A DNA stretch of 64,000 bases from Paractinoplanes bogorensis. GTDB lineage: Bacteria; Actinomycetota; Actinomycetes; Mycobacteriales; Micromonosporaceae. How positions within the stretch are numbered: the first letter of the stretch is position 1; each line of letters starts with the position of its first letter. The translations under genes and the position numbers were made by a program. A model generated the notes under the pieces. The model searched no databases. It was not told where the DNA came from and worked only from the letters and a program-made list of their open reading frames with translations. The stretch spans positions 372,001 through 436,000 of the forward strand of contig NZ_JAHKKG010000008.1 in NCBI RefSeq assembly GCF_018829635.1, read 5' to 3'. This document shows, piece after piece, positions 35,552-43,650 of the stretch.

Positions 35552-36109
35552 TCAGACGTTCGTGTGACTGGCCCAGGCCGCGGCCGGATGGGTGCCGGAG
35601 TGGTAGAGGACGAGGTTGCGGTCGTCCTGCAGGCGGAGGAGGCCGCCGGCACTTTCCGACGAACGGGTCCACGCCACCGTCCCTCGTACGGTCAAGAGGT
35701 TGAACCGGCCGTACGGGTCGGCGACAAGATGGTTGCCGGGCTGGTCCCACGTGCCGGTGGCCCAGAACGGCCGGGTTCCCTCGTAGCCCACGAGGTTGCC
35801 GTCGGTCTGCATCTGCAGGGTGTAGCGGCCGTTCGGAGAGGTGAGCCGATCACCCGTGTCCAACCGCCCGCCGGTGGTGAGGGTGTCGCCGCCGATGCCG
35901 AAGATCTTGCGGAGCTCGGGGTTCTGTTCCGCCGGCAGGGCGGCGACGGCCGACCGGAGGTGCTGGGTGGTGAGCACATCCAGGTCGGCTTTCCGCAGTG
36001 TTCGGAGCTGCTCCTCGCTGTACAACCGGGTCATGAGGGCGGCCAGGAACAGGCTCCGGTCCTGCTCGGTGCCCAGCGCCGTCCCGGCCGCTCCGAGCAG
36101 GGCGACCAC
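35552..36109 (-). CDS. B-type (bulb-type mannose-binding) lectin-domain protein
   Basis: 185 aa. After a helical N-terminal part (YSEEQLRTLRKADLDVLTTQ), a B-lectin domain holds two sugar-binding signatures, LQMQTDGNLVGYEG and LRLQDDRNLVLYHSG (QxDxNxVxY form). There is no signal peptide and the start (GTG 36109) is uncertain, so the gene may be 5'-shortened or encode a cytoplasmic lectin. It lies 109 bp downstream of the TetR gene on the same strand and is convergent with the MFS-UspA gene (26-bp gap). Confidence 0.72.
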   Translation of the reverse strand: MVALLGAAGTALGTEQDRSLFLAALMTRLYSEEQLRTLRKADLDVLTTQHLRSAVAALPAEQNPELRKIFGIGGDTLTTGGRLDTGDRLTSPNGRYTLQMQTDGNLVGYEGTRPFWATGTWDQPGNHLVADPYGRFNLLTVRGTVAWTRSSESAGGLLRLQDDRNLVLYHSGTHPAAAWASHTNV

Positions 36110-36218
36110 TTCCTGCTCGTCGGTCCGCGGAATGCCGGGCGCGGGCCGGATGGCCGGCCGCGCGGGCCGGGGGAGCGGGATCCGGACGTCGTTCGGCCGA
36201 GTGACCGGGCGGGTCGGC

Positions 36219-36929
36219 TCAGCGACCGAAGAGGTGGGTCTCGAGGCCGTCGAGGACGAGTTCGAGGCCGCTGTCGAAGCGGTCCTCGGTGAACTGGTTG
36301 CGCAGGCCGGCCAGGGAGCGCAGGTGGTCGAGGGACTGGCTGAGGACGGTGTCGCGGAGGTAGCGGTCGATCTCCGGGTGCCCGACGTAGGGGGTCAGCA
36401 CACCGGGTGACGGACTCAACGCGTACCCGGAAACGAAGTTCTTGATCGTGCCGACCGCAAGGGTGACGTCTTCGCCGGCCAGTCGCGGGGTGATCGCGGG
36501 GTCGGTGAGCGCCCGCACATGATCGTCCCAGTGGCGCAGCTGCCCGGGGCCGGGCAGCGTGCCGGGGCGGCCGAGCGCGTGGACGAACCACGGGTGGGCC
36601 CGGTGGAGCCGCAGCGTGTCCTGGCCGATCGAGCGCAGCCGGGACCGCCAGTCGGCGCCGGTGGTCAGGCGCTGCTCGGTGAAGACCCGGTCGACCATGA
36701 GCTCGACCAGTTGTTCCTTGGTGTCGACATACCAGTAGAGGGACATGGCGGTGATGCCCAGCTCGGCCGAGACCCGGCGCATGGACAGTGCTTCCAGCCC
36801 GTCGGCGTCGGCCAGCGCGACCGCGGTGACCGCCAGGTCGTCCTGGGTGAAGGCCTGACCGCGGACGGCGCGGGGCGGACGCGGGGGCCGCAGCCACACC
36901 GACCCGGGCACACCCTCACCGACAGTCAC
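36219..36929 (-). CDS. TetR-family transcriptional regulator
   Basis: 236 aa. The HTH is ALSMRRVSAELGITAMSLYW followed by YVDTKEQLVELMVDRV. The C-terminal domain has WRSRLRSIGQDTLRLHRAHP, the TetR_C pattern of tetracycline-repressor relatives. GTG 36929 stands 8 nt behind TAGAGT; in-frame codons up to 37019 would extend through the operator region. It is divergent from the TMEM175 channel gene. A 44-bp perfect palindromic region lies between them and is very likely its own binding site, so it should repress both directions. Confidence 0.9.
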   Translation of the reverse strand: MTVGEGVPGSVWLRPPRPPRAVRGQAFTQDDLAVTAVALADADGLEALSMRRVSAELGITAMSLYWYVDTKEQLVELMVDRVFTEQRLTTGADWRSRLRSIGQDTLRLHRAHPWFVHALGRPGTLPGPGQLRHWDDHVRALTDPAITPRLAGEDVTLAVGTIKNFVSGYALSPSPGVLTPYVGHPEIDRYLRDTVLSQSLDHLRSLAGLRNQFTEDRFDSGLELVLDGLETHLFGR

Positions 36930-36959
36930 ACCGGACGACTCTAGTACGAACCAACTTGT

Positions 36960-37003
36960 TATACGGCGTATGTTTACCGGGTTCGTCAAACATACGCCGT
37001 ATA
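36960..37003. promoter_or_regulatory. Double operator of the TetR/TMEM175 divergon
   Basis: TATACGGCGTATGTTT (36960-36975) and AAACATACGCCGTATA (36988-37003) are a perfect 16-bp inverted repeat. Each arm contains an 11-bp near-palindrome (ATACGGCGTAT / ATACGCCGTAT), and their centres are 31 bp apart, three helical turns. This is the expected form for two TetR dimers bound on the same face. Confidence 0.8.
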
Positions 37004-37018
37004 GCAAGAGGGGTGGCA

Positions 37019-37669
37019 ATGACCGAGTCGAATCCTCGCCTGGGTGCCGAGCGGATGACGTTCTTCAGTGATGCCGCCGCCGCGATCGCCCTGACGCTGC
37101 TGATCCTGCCGCTGGTCGAGCTGGTGCCGGAGGCCGTCGCGCGTGACGAGCGGCCGGCCGAGGTGATCACCGGGAACTCGGTGCCGATCGGCAGTTTCCT
37201 GCTCAGCTTCTTCGTCATCTGGCGCATCTGGTCGGTGCACCACCGGATGTTCAACGGGATCGAGACGATCGACAACCGGGTCGTCCGGCTCAATTCGCTG
37301 TGGCTGCTCTGCGTGGTGGCGTTGCCGTTCGCCGCCGAGATGGTGGGTGCCTACGGCGCCGAGCGGGTGGTGATCGCGCTCTACATCGGGGTGCTGCTGG
37401 CCAGCAGCATCACGCTCACGCTGCTGGCCCTGGCCCTGCGCCGGACCGACCCGGCCGCGACCACCGACCGCGGCGGGTTCGAGCAGCTGATCGGCAACGC
37501 GGTGTGCCTGACGCTGGCCTTCGTCATCGCGCTGGCCGTCCCGGGAGCGGGCTACTGGCCGCTGGCGTTGCTGCTGGTCGACGGTCCGATCCTGGCCGTC
37601 CTCCGCCGGCGTCAGTCGAAATTCAGTTCTCCCGTACGCGTCCGCTTGAGCTCGAAGAAGTCCGGGTAG
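37019..37669 (+). CDS. TMEM175-family (DUF1211) potassium-channel-like membrane protein
   Basis: 216 aa, six hydrophobic helices. Helix 1 carries the family signature [20 protein letters not shown] (FSDxxxA...TLL). Bacterial TMEM175 proteins form tetrameric K+-permeable channels. AGAGGGG lies 6 nt before the ATG at 37019. It is controlled by the divergent TetR gene through the palindromic operator. The basic tail ([15 protein letters not shown]) lies in a 58-bp overlap with the convergent DsbA-fold gene. Confidence 0.88.
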   Translation: MTESNPRLGAERMTFFSDAAAAIALTLLILPLVELVPEAVARDERPAEVITGNSVPIGSFLLSFFVIWRIWSVHHRMFNGIETIDNRVVRLNSLWLLCVVALPFAAEMVGAYGAERVVIALYIGVLLASSITLTLLALALRRTDPAATTDRGGFEQLIGNAVCLTLAFVIALAVPGAGYWPLALLLVDGPILAVLRRRQSKFSSPVRVRLSSKKSG

Positions 37670-38214
37670 GCGGCGAGCGCGACGGCGCCGTCGAAGATCT
37701 GAACGGCGGTGTCGCCCCGGGGGATGCTGCTCAGCACCGGCCCGAAGAAGGCCACCCCGTCGATGTGGATGGTCGGCGTGCCGACGTCGGGGCCGACCGG
37801 GTCCATGCCCTCGTGGTGGCTCTTGCGCAGTGCGGCGTCCCAGCGGTCGGTCTGCGCCGCCTCCTGCAGTTCGGCCGGCAGTCCCACCTCGGCCAGCGAC
37901 TCGGCGATGACCGCGTCCAGGTCGTCGCGGCGCCGCTGGTTGTGGATGCGGGTGCCGAGCGCGGTGTACAGCGGGCCGAGGACGGCGTCGCCGTGCTGCT
38001 GCCAGGCCGCGGTCACCACGCGGACCGTCCCCAGGCTGCGGGTGATGCCGCGGCGGTAGTCCTCGGAGATGTCCCGGTTCTCGTTGAGCACGTAGAGGCT
38101 CATCACGTGCCAGCGCAGGTCGAGGTCGCGGTGTCCCTGAACCTCGAGGATCCAGCGGGAGGTGATCCAGGCGAAGGGGCACGCGGGATCGAAGTAGAAG
38201 TCGACGGTCGTCAT
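37612..38214 (-). CDS. Mycothiol-dependent nitroreductase homologue (Rv2466c-like DsbA fold)
   Basis: 200 aa. The match to Mycobacterium tuberculosis Rv2466c is plain: [53 protein letters not shown] and [11 protein letters not shown]. That protein is a thioredoxin-fold enzyme using mycothiol. Its active site is CPWC; here it is CPFA, so only the first cysteine is kept. A monothiol mechanism with mycothiol remains possible. The ATG is 7 nt behind TAGAGT (leaderless). The presence of this family supports an actinobacterium that makes mycothiol. Confidence 0.9.
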   Translation of the reverse strand: MTTVDFYFDPACPFAWITSRWILEVQGHRDLDLRWHVMSLYVLNENRDISEDYRRGITRSLGTVRVVTAAWQQHGDAVLGPLYTALGTRIHNQRRRDDLDAVIAESLAEVGLPAELQEAAQTDRWDAALRKSHHEGMDPVGPDVGTPTIHIDGVAFFGPVLSSIPRGDTAVQIFDGAVALAAYPDFFELKRTRTGELNFD

Positions 38215-38291
38215 ACCGCCGACTCTAGACCTAGCAGTCTGGTAGGTCATCGGGCGTGTGCGAGTGGCGTGGCCGCCGTAACGTGCACTGC

Positions 38292-38657
38292 ATGTCGGCG
38301 GAGCGCGCGGCACGATGGCGTCGGTGGGCGGGCCTGCCGGTCGTCGTCGCGTTGTTCCTCGCCGGCGCGGTGGTCGCCGCGACCCCGCGTGCGGGTCAGA
38401 CATTCCGGGTCGCCGTGGTGGCGGCCCCGCCCACGATCGGGCACTCGCCGGACCCGCAGGTGGCCGAGCGGGGCGGAAACGGTCGCACGACCGCGGATCC
38501 TGCGGCGTCGGCGTGGCTGGGGGAGCGAGCCGGCACCACCGTCACCACGTGGTGGCACCGGCGGATCGAGGGCGACGGGCATCGGGTTCAGGCGGGCCGG
38601 GAGCTCCATCAGGTCAGGGGACCGCCAGGACGGCGTACGGGAAACGCCTTGTCCTGA
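38292..38657 (+). CDS. Hypothetical membrane-anchored or secreted protein
   Basis: 121 aa with one N-terminal hydrophobic helix ([20 protein letters not shown]) after a basic start, then a hydrophilic region without known motifs. The ATG stands 7 nt behind TAACGT, which supports a real leaderless gene. The second half has less typical codon use, and the protein could be a remnant. It ends 27 bp before the SecDF gene and may share its transcript. Confidence 0.45.
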   Translation: MSAERAARWRRWAGLPVVVALFLAGAVVAATPRAGQTFRVAVVAAPPTIGHSPDPQVAERGGNGRTTADPAASAWLGERAGTTVTTWWHRRIEGDGHRVQAGRELHQVRGPPGRRTGNALS

Positions 38658-38684
38658 CCCTTTGCCCTTGAGGAGAAACCCATC

Positions 38685-40880
38685 GTGTCGCGCGCTACTG
38701 CCGTGCGCGCATTTCTGGCCCTGGTCGTGCTCGTCGTGTCCGGGTGGCTCGTCGCCACCCGGCCGGCGCGGCTCGGGCTCGATCTGCGCGGCGGAACTCA
38801 AATCGTGTTGCAGACCCGGGACGGCGACCAGACCCGGGCCGATGCCGGAACCACCGACCAGACCATGGAGGTATTGCGCCGGAGGATCGACCAGCTCGGC
38901 GTCAGCGAACCGACGCTCGTCCGGTCCGGCGAACGGCGGATCATCGTGGAACTGCCCGGGGTCACCGACCCCCGGAAGGCGGCCGAGGTCGTCGGCCGCA
39001 CCGCCCAGCTGTCCTTCCGGCCGGTGCAGAGCGGGGGAGCCGCCTTCACCGACGAGACCGGCCGTCCCGTCCAGCTCGGACCGGTGGCCCTCTCCGGACG
39101 GCAGATCGACGGCGCGCAGGCCGTCACCGAACCGCCGGGCGGCTGGCAGGTCGCCGTCGACTTCACCGGCGACGGAGGCCAGGCCTGGCAACGCCTGACC
39201 GCGAAGGCGGCCTGCTCACCGCCGGGTGACCCGGGCCGCCGGGTCGCCATCCTGCTCGACGACAAGGTGATCTCGTCGCCGCAGGTCAGCCCGGAGGCGG
39301 CCTGCGACGTCGGGTTCGCCGGGCCGGCCATGCGGATCACCGGTTCCTTCGGGGCCGACGAGGCCCGCGACCTGGCCCTGCTGATCCGGGCCGGGGCGCT
39401 GCCGGTGCCGGTCGACGTCGTCCAGCAGCAGGTGGTCGGGCCCACCCTCGGGCAGCAGGCGATCGACGACGCGGCCTGGGCGGCGCTGCTCGGCGGGCTC
39501 GCCACGATCCTGTTCATCGTGGCGGTGTATCGCCTGGCCGGTGCGCTCGCGGCGGCCGCGCTGGTGGCGTACGGGCTGATCTCCTACGCGGCCCTGCTGG
39601 CGATCGGTTCCACCCTGACCCTGCCCGGGCTGGCCGGGTTCGTGCTGGCCATCGGGATGGCGGTCGACGCCAACGTGCTGGTCTTCGAACGGGCCCGGGA
39701 GGAGTACGCCGCCAAACCGTCCCTGCGTACCGCCATCCGCGACGGCTTCCGCCGGGCCTGGTCGGCGATCGCCGACTCCAACATCACCACCCTGGTCGCC
39801 GCCGGGCTGCTGATCCTGCTGGCCTCCGGACCCGTACGCGGCTTCGGCATCACCCTCGGCATCGGCGTGCTGGTCTCGATGTTCACCGCGCTGGTGCTGA
39901 CCCGGCTCCCGGCCGAGGCCCTGATGCGGCGCCGGTGGCTGGCGGTCCGCCCACGCTGGAGCGGTCTGGCCCACCAGGGCTGGGTGCGCCGGACCATCGA
40001 GACCCGTAACCCCGATCTGATGGGCCGGCGCCGGTGGTGGCTGGGCGTCTCGGCCGCGGCGGTGCTGCTCGCCCTGGCCGGTGTGGCCGTCCGCGGCGTG
40101 GACCTGGGCGTCGAGTTCACCGGCGGGCGGCTGGTCGAATACACCACCAGCCAGCCGCTCACCGTCGAGGCGGCCCGGGAGGCGGTGACCACGGCGGGCC
40201 TGGATCGCGCGGTCGTCAATGAGGTCGGAGAGGGCAAGTTTTCCGTACGGGCGGGAGCGTTCGACGACACCACCGAGCAACACGTCCGCGACTCCCTGAC
40301 CGCCCACGGTGCCGGCGAGGTGCAACGGCAACGTGACGACACCGTCGGGCCCAGCCTCGGCGCCGAGCTACGGAACAAGGCGGTGCTCGCGCTCGGCATC
40401 GCCCTGACCGCCCAACTGGCGTACCTGTCGTTGCGGTTCCCGTGGCGCTGGGGCGCGGCGGCGGTGCTGGCCATGGCCCACGACGTGGTCATCCTGATCG
40501 GGGCGTTCGCGTGGCTCGGCAAACCGGTCGACGGGGTGTTCCTGGCCGCCCTGCTGACCGTCGTCGGCTACTCGGTCAACGACTCGGTGGTGGTCTTCGA
40601 CCGCATCCGGGAACTGGTCCGGGGCCGGCGGCGCACCCCTTTCGCCACGGTCGCGAACACGGCCTGCCTGCAGACCGTCCCGCGAACCGTCAACACCGGG
40701 CTCGGGGCGGTGTTCATCCTGCTCGCCCTGGCCGTGCTGGCCCGGTCGTCGCTGGGCGACTTCGCGATCGCCCTGCTGATCGGCATCCTGGTCGGCACGT
40801 ACTCGTCGGTCTTCCTGGCGACGCCGCTGGCCATCACCTTCCGGCGCTCAGCCCGCCCGGGCGGCGTTCGTTGGCGCTGA
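38685..40880 (+). CDS. secDF: Fused SecD-SecF protein-export subunit
   Basis: 731 aa. The SecD half has GLDLRGGTQIVLQTRDGDQT, the P1 region VLRRRIDQLGVSEP, and FVLAIGMAVDANVLVFERAR in its membrane part. The SecF half starts near GVDLGVEFTGGRLVEYTTSQ and has VVGYSVNDSVVVFDRIRELV. About twelve helices are predicted. SecDF uses the proton gradient to pull proteins out of the Sec channel. A GAGGAG lies before the GTG start. Most actinobacteria keep separate secD and secF genes next to yajC, which are absent here, so this is probably a second, fused copy. Confidence 0.92.
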   Translation: MSRATAVRAFLALVVLVVSGWLVATRPARLGLDLRGGTQIVLQTRDGDQTRADAGTTDQTMEVLRRRIDQLGVSEPTLVRSGERRIIVELPGVTDPRKAAEVVGRTAQLSFRPVQSGGAAFTDETGRPVQLGPVALSGRQIDGAQAVTEPPGGWQVAVDFTGDGGQAWQRLTAKAACSPPGDPGRRVAILLDDKVISSPQVSPEAACDVGFAGPAMRITGSFGADEARDLALLIRAGALPVPVDVVQQQVVGPTLGQQAIDDAAWAALLGGLATILFIVAVYRLAGALAAAALVAYGLISYAALLAIGSTLTLPGLAGFVLAIGMAVDANVLVFERAREEYAAKPSLRTAIRDGFRRAWSAIADSNITTLVAAGLLILLASGPVRGFGITLGIGVLVSMFTALVLTRLPAEALMRRRWLAVRPRWSGLAHQGWVRRTIETRNPDLMGRRRWWLGVSAAAVLLALAGVAVRGVDLGVEFTGGRLVEYTTSQPLTVEAAREAVTTAGLDRAVVNEVGEGKFSVRAGAFDDTTEQHVRDSLTAHGAGEVQRQRDDTVGPSLGAELRNKAVLALGIALTAQLAYLSLRFPWRWGAAAVLAMAHDVVILIGAFAWLGKPVDGVFLAALLTVVGYSVNDSVVVFDRIRELVRGRRRTPFATVANTACLQTVPRTVNTGLGAVFILLALAVLARSSLGDFAIALLIGILVGTYSSVFLATPLAITFRRSARPGGVRWR

Positions 40881-42119
40881 CCAGCGGGTTCCGTCCGGGG
40901 TGTCGAAGATCTGAATGTCCGCCGCGGCGAGGGCGTCCCGCAGGGCGTCCGCCGTGGCGTAGTCGCCGGCCGCGCGGAGCCGGGTTCGCAGGGCCAGCAG
41001 TGGTTCGACGAGTGGCCGGTGCGTCGTCGCCGGATCGGCCACGCCGGTCACCGCCGCCTCGCCGAGCCGGACGATCATCGTGCGTAGCACGGCACGGGCC
41101 TGGTCGACGCCGACGTCCTCCTCGGTGTCGGCCGCCCACTCCCGGATGGTCGCCTCGAGGGTGAGGGCCGCGCCGGCCATGGCGGCAGCGTCATGGCCGG
41201 CGTACGCGGTCTCGAAGAGTCGTTCGCACTCCGTGGAGACCTGCTCGAGCGTCGCCGCGGTCGTCTCGCCGGTGTGGTCCGCTGCCACCGGCGGGGCGGT
41301 CCGGGCGTGGACCGGCTTGCGCCGGCACAGGTCGCGCAGATCGGAGAGGGAGAGCACCGTGCCGGCCGGGAAGGTGACGCTGGTCGCGTGATGACGGACC
41401 GTCATCGTCCCGCGGCCACGAACGGTGGCCTTCTCGTCGGCGAGGTCGAGCACGACGGCGGTGTGCTCGTCGACACCGAGTACCGCCACGTCGTCCGGCA
41501 ACTGTTCCTCCATCGTGCGCAGACGCTGCTCGCCCAGATAGCAGTAGCGGGTGTCGTGCGTGCCGCCCTCCTTGTTGTCGTAGTGCGGCACGAGCGCCAC
41601 CTCGAGACCCAGGTGGGACAGCACGTCGAGGCCGGGCAACCAGTGTGGATCCGTGCCCACCTTGTAGATCTCGTACACCGGCACGGTGAACCGGCCCAGC
41701 GTGGCGGCGGCGGCCGAGGCGAAGACGGTCAGGCCCGCGCGGGTGCGGAGGCGGTCGTGCAGCGCTTGTCCGACGGCGGCGTCGCGCCAGTGCCGCAGGG
41801 CGTAGCTGGGGCTGCCCGGTCCCGAGAAGAGCCAGTCCGCGCCGCGCACCAGAAGGAGCCCGCGGTCGGCGTCCTCGTGCTTCCCGCCGCGCAGCCCCGG
41901 CGCGGTGACGACCGGGAGCCCGACGCTGCGGGCGAAGTAGCCGCAGGCAGTGGCGGAGATGTCGGCGACGTTCGACTGAAATCCGTACGGCGTCTCCAGC
42001 AGCACCGCGCTCGAGCGGCGGCCGTCGAGGTGGTCGGCCACGGCCCGGTGGATGGTCACCATGGTCGGGCTGGTCTCGCCCGAGCCCATGATGGCGAGGA
42101 CGGCGTCCCGGTCAGCCAC
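40848..42119 (-). CDS. Peptidase-S51-like domain fused to a CysRS C-terminal-like domain
   Basis: 423 aa. The N-terminal two thirds look like the S51/cyanophycinase class: VLAIMGSGETSPTMVTIHRA, LFSGPGSPSYALRHW, and a nucleophile-elbow-like TVFASAAAATLGRFTVPVYE. The C-terminal part resembles the anticodon-binding end of cysteinyl-tRNA synthetase or MshC: LLALRTRLRAAGDYATADAL, then RDAL and IQIFDTPDGTRW. GTG 42119 lies inside the end of the ABC1 kinase gene (8-bp overlap). The combination is not one I know with an assigned role; hydrolysis of a peptide or an aminoacyl-type bond is only a guess. Confidence 0.8.
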   Translation of the reverse strand: MADRDAVLAIMGSGETSPTMVTIHRAVADHLDGRRSSAVLLETPYGFQSNVADISATACGYFARSVGLPVVTAPGLRGGKHEDADRGLLLVRGADWLFSGPGSPSYALRHWRDAAVGQALHDRLRTRAGLTVFASAAAATLGRFTVPVYEIYKVGTDPHWLPGLDVLSHLGLEVALVPHYDNKEGGTHDTRYCYLGEQRLRTMEEQLPDDVAVLGVDEHTAVVLDLADEKATVRGRGTMTVRHHATSVTFPAGTVLSLSDLRDLCRRKPVHARTAPPVAADHTGETTAATLEQVSTECERLFETAYAGHDAAAMAGAALTLEATIREWAADTEEDVGVDQARAVLRTMIVRLGEAAVTGVADPATTHRPLVEPLLALRTRLRAAGDYATADALRDALAAADIQIFDTPDGTRWSAPTNAARAG

Positions 42120-43377
42120 GAGCGTGCAGCCGGCCGGTCGCGGCGCGGTCGAGGATCGGCATCGCAAGCGCCTGGAAGTCCACGTCCGGGTCGAGGTCGC
42201 GGACCATGCCCTCGATGACCAGCAGCGCCAGCAGCGGGAAGACGAACTCGGGGGCGGCGAAGACGTGGTGCCGGCGCTGCAGGTCGAACAACCGGCCCGC
42301 GAACGCGACCAGGCTGAACTGGGCGGCCCGGGCCCCACTGGTCTCCCGCACCAGTTCGGCGAGCCGGCGGGTGAAGCCGTCGCGGTCGCAGCCGTCGGTC
42401 CGGCGCGCGCTCGCCAGCACGATCTCGGCGCACCGCTCGCCGCGGCCCAGGGCCAGGTTGACGAAGAAGTCGGCGAACAGCCGGCGGACCTGATCGGGCA
42501 GCTCGATCATGAAGCCGCCGTCGAGGATCACCAGGGTGCCGTCCGGGCCGGCGTAGATGTTGCCGTGGTGCAGGTCGCAGTGCACGAAGCCGTCCAGGAA
42601 GAGCATCTGGTAGGTGGCCGTCAGCACCTGCCGTACGAGGTCCCGTCGATCGCCGTCGGGGATGTCCGCGCGGCGCAGCGGCCGGAGCCCGGTCATCAGG
42701 TCCATGACGATGACGTCCGGAGTGCACAGAGCGTCGAGGGTCGCCGGGACCCGTACGCCGTTGTCGGGCGCGAAGTTCTGCCGCAGCTTCGCGAGGTTCG
42801 CACGTTCGGCGGCGAAGTCGGCCTGGCGGCCCACGACCGCACCCACCTGTCCGACCATCTCGCTCACGGGGATCCGGCGCAGGCCTGGAACACGCTGCGC
42901 GGTCCGCGCCAGAGCGCCGAGAAGGGCCAGATCGAGGGCGAGCGTACGGCGTACGTCGTCCCGCCGGACCTTGACCGCCACGGCGCGCCCGTCCGGCAGC
43001 GTCGCCCGGTGCACGGTGGCGATGCTGCCCGCGGCCAGCGGCTCGAGGTCGAGCCGGGCGAACGGGGTCCGCGCCCCGTAGCTGCGGCGCAGCACCTCGG
43101 CGATCGACGCGGCCGACGGCGCCGGCACGCGGTCCTCGAGCACCGCGAGCCGCTCGCACCACGACTCCGGCAGTTGATCACGGCGGGTGGCGAGCAACTG
43201 AGCGACCTTGACGTAGGCCGGTCCGAGCCGGTGCAGGTCCGCAGCGGTCCCCTCGGCCGAAGCGGAGCGGTGTGCCAACTTGCGCGCCACGGCACGGGCG
43301 CCGAGGGCCGCCAAGGCGCCGGCGGTCACGGCGGCCCGTCCGGCCAGCCGGGGTGTTCGGATACGTGCGTCGTCCAT
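42112..43377 (-). CDS. ABC1/AarF/UbiB-family atypical kinase
   Basis: 421 aa. The family features are KxGQ-like LGPAYVKVAQLLATRRDQLP, the Ala-rich nucleotide loop LAAGSIATVHRATL, the lysine AVKVRR, catalytic HCDLHHGNIYAG and metal site VILDGGFM. GGAGG lies 6 nt before ATG 43377. Members support quinone or lipid pathways and have ATPase or kinase activity. It is coupled to the S51-like gene downstream and divergent from the SARP gene of the enediyne cassette. Belonging to the cluster is not shown. Confidence 0.9.
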   Translation of the reverse strand: MDDARIRTPRLAGRAAVTAGALAALGARAVARKLAHRSASAEGTAADLHRLGPAYVKVAQLLATRRDQLPESWCERLAVLEDRVPAPSAASIAEVLRRSYGARTPFARLDLEPLAAGSIATVHRATLPDGRAVAVKVRRDDVRRTLALDLALLGALARTAQRVPGLRRIPVSEMVGQVGAVVGRQADFAAERANLAKLRQNFAPDNGVRVPATLDALCTPDVIVMDLMTGLRPLRRADIPDGDRRDLVRQVLTATYQMLFLDGFVHCDLHHGNIYAGPDGTLVILDGGFMIELPDQVRRLFADFFVNLALGRGERCAEIVLASARRTDGCDRDGFTRRLAELVRETSGARAAQFSLVAFAGRLFDLQRRHHVFAAPEFVFPLLALLVIEGMVRDLDPDVDFQALAMPILDRAATGRLHARG

Positions 43378-43620
43378 GGCGAACCTCCGTGCGGCATGAC
43401 GAAACGCGAGTACAGGACGATCTGGGGCCACGGTCGCAGATCCGACTGGCACGCGGCTTGAACGTCATGACAAAGCGATCCAGACCGGAAAGATGCGAGT
43501 TTTGGCCCTTGTGTCGGCATGTGCAACGGCAACGCTCCGAAGTCAATTCATGACTACCGATATAACGGAGCGGTCCTATGATCGGCCAGTTCGCCACGCT
43601 ATGGCTCATTGGGGACTGGG

Positions 43621-43644
43621 CTTGTCGGGGGACTTGTCGGGGGA
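43621..43644 (+). repeat. 12-bp tandem duplication containing the SARP ribosome site
   Basis: CTTGTCGGGGGA is repeated head to tail (43621-43632 and 43633-43644). The second copy runs into GG and then AACT before the ATG, so both copies hold a Shine-Dalgarno-like GGGGGA. A TATAAC (about 43565) upstream could be the -10 of this gene. The region 43378-43650 otherwise shows only promoter-type sequence. Confidence 0.6.
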
Positions 43645-43650
43645 GGAACT

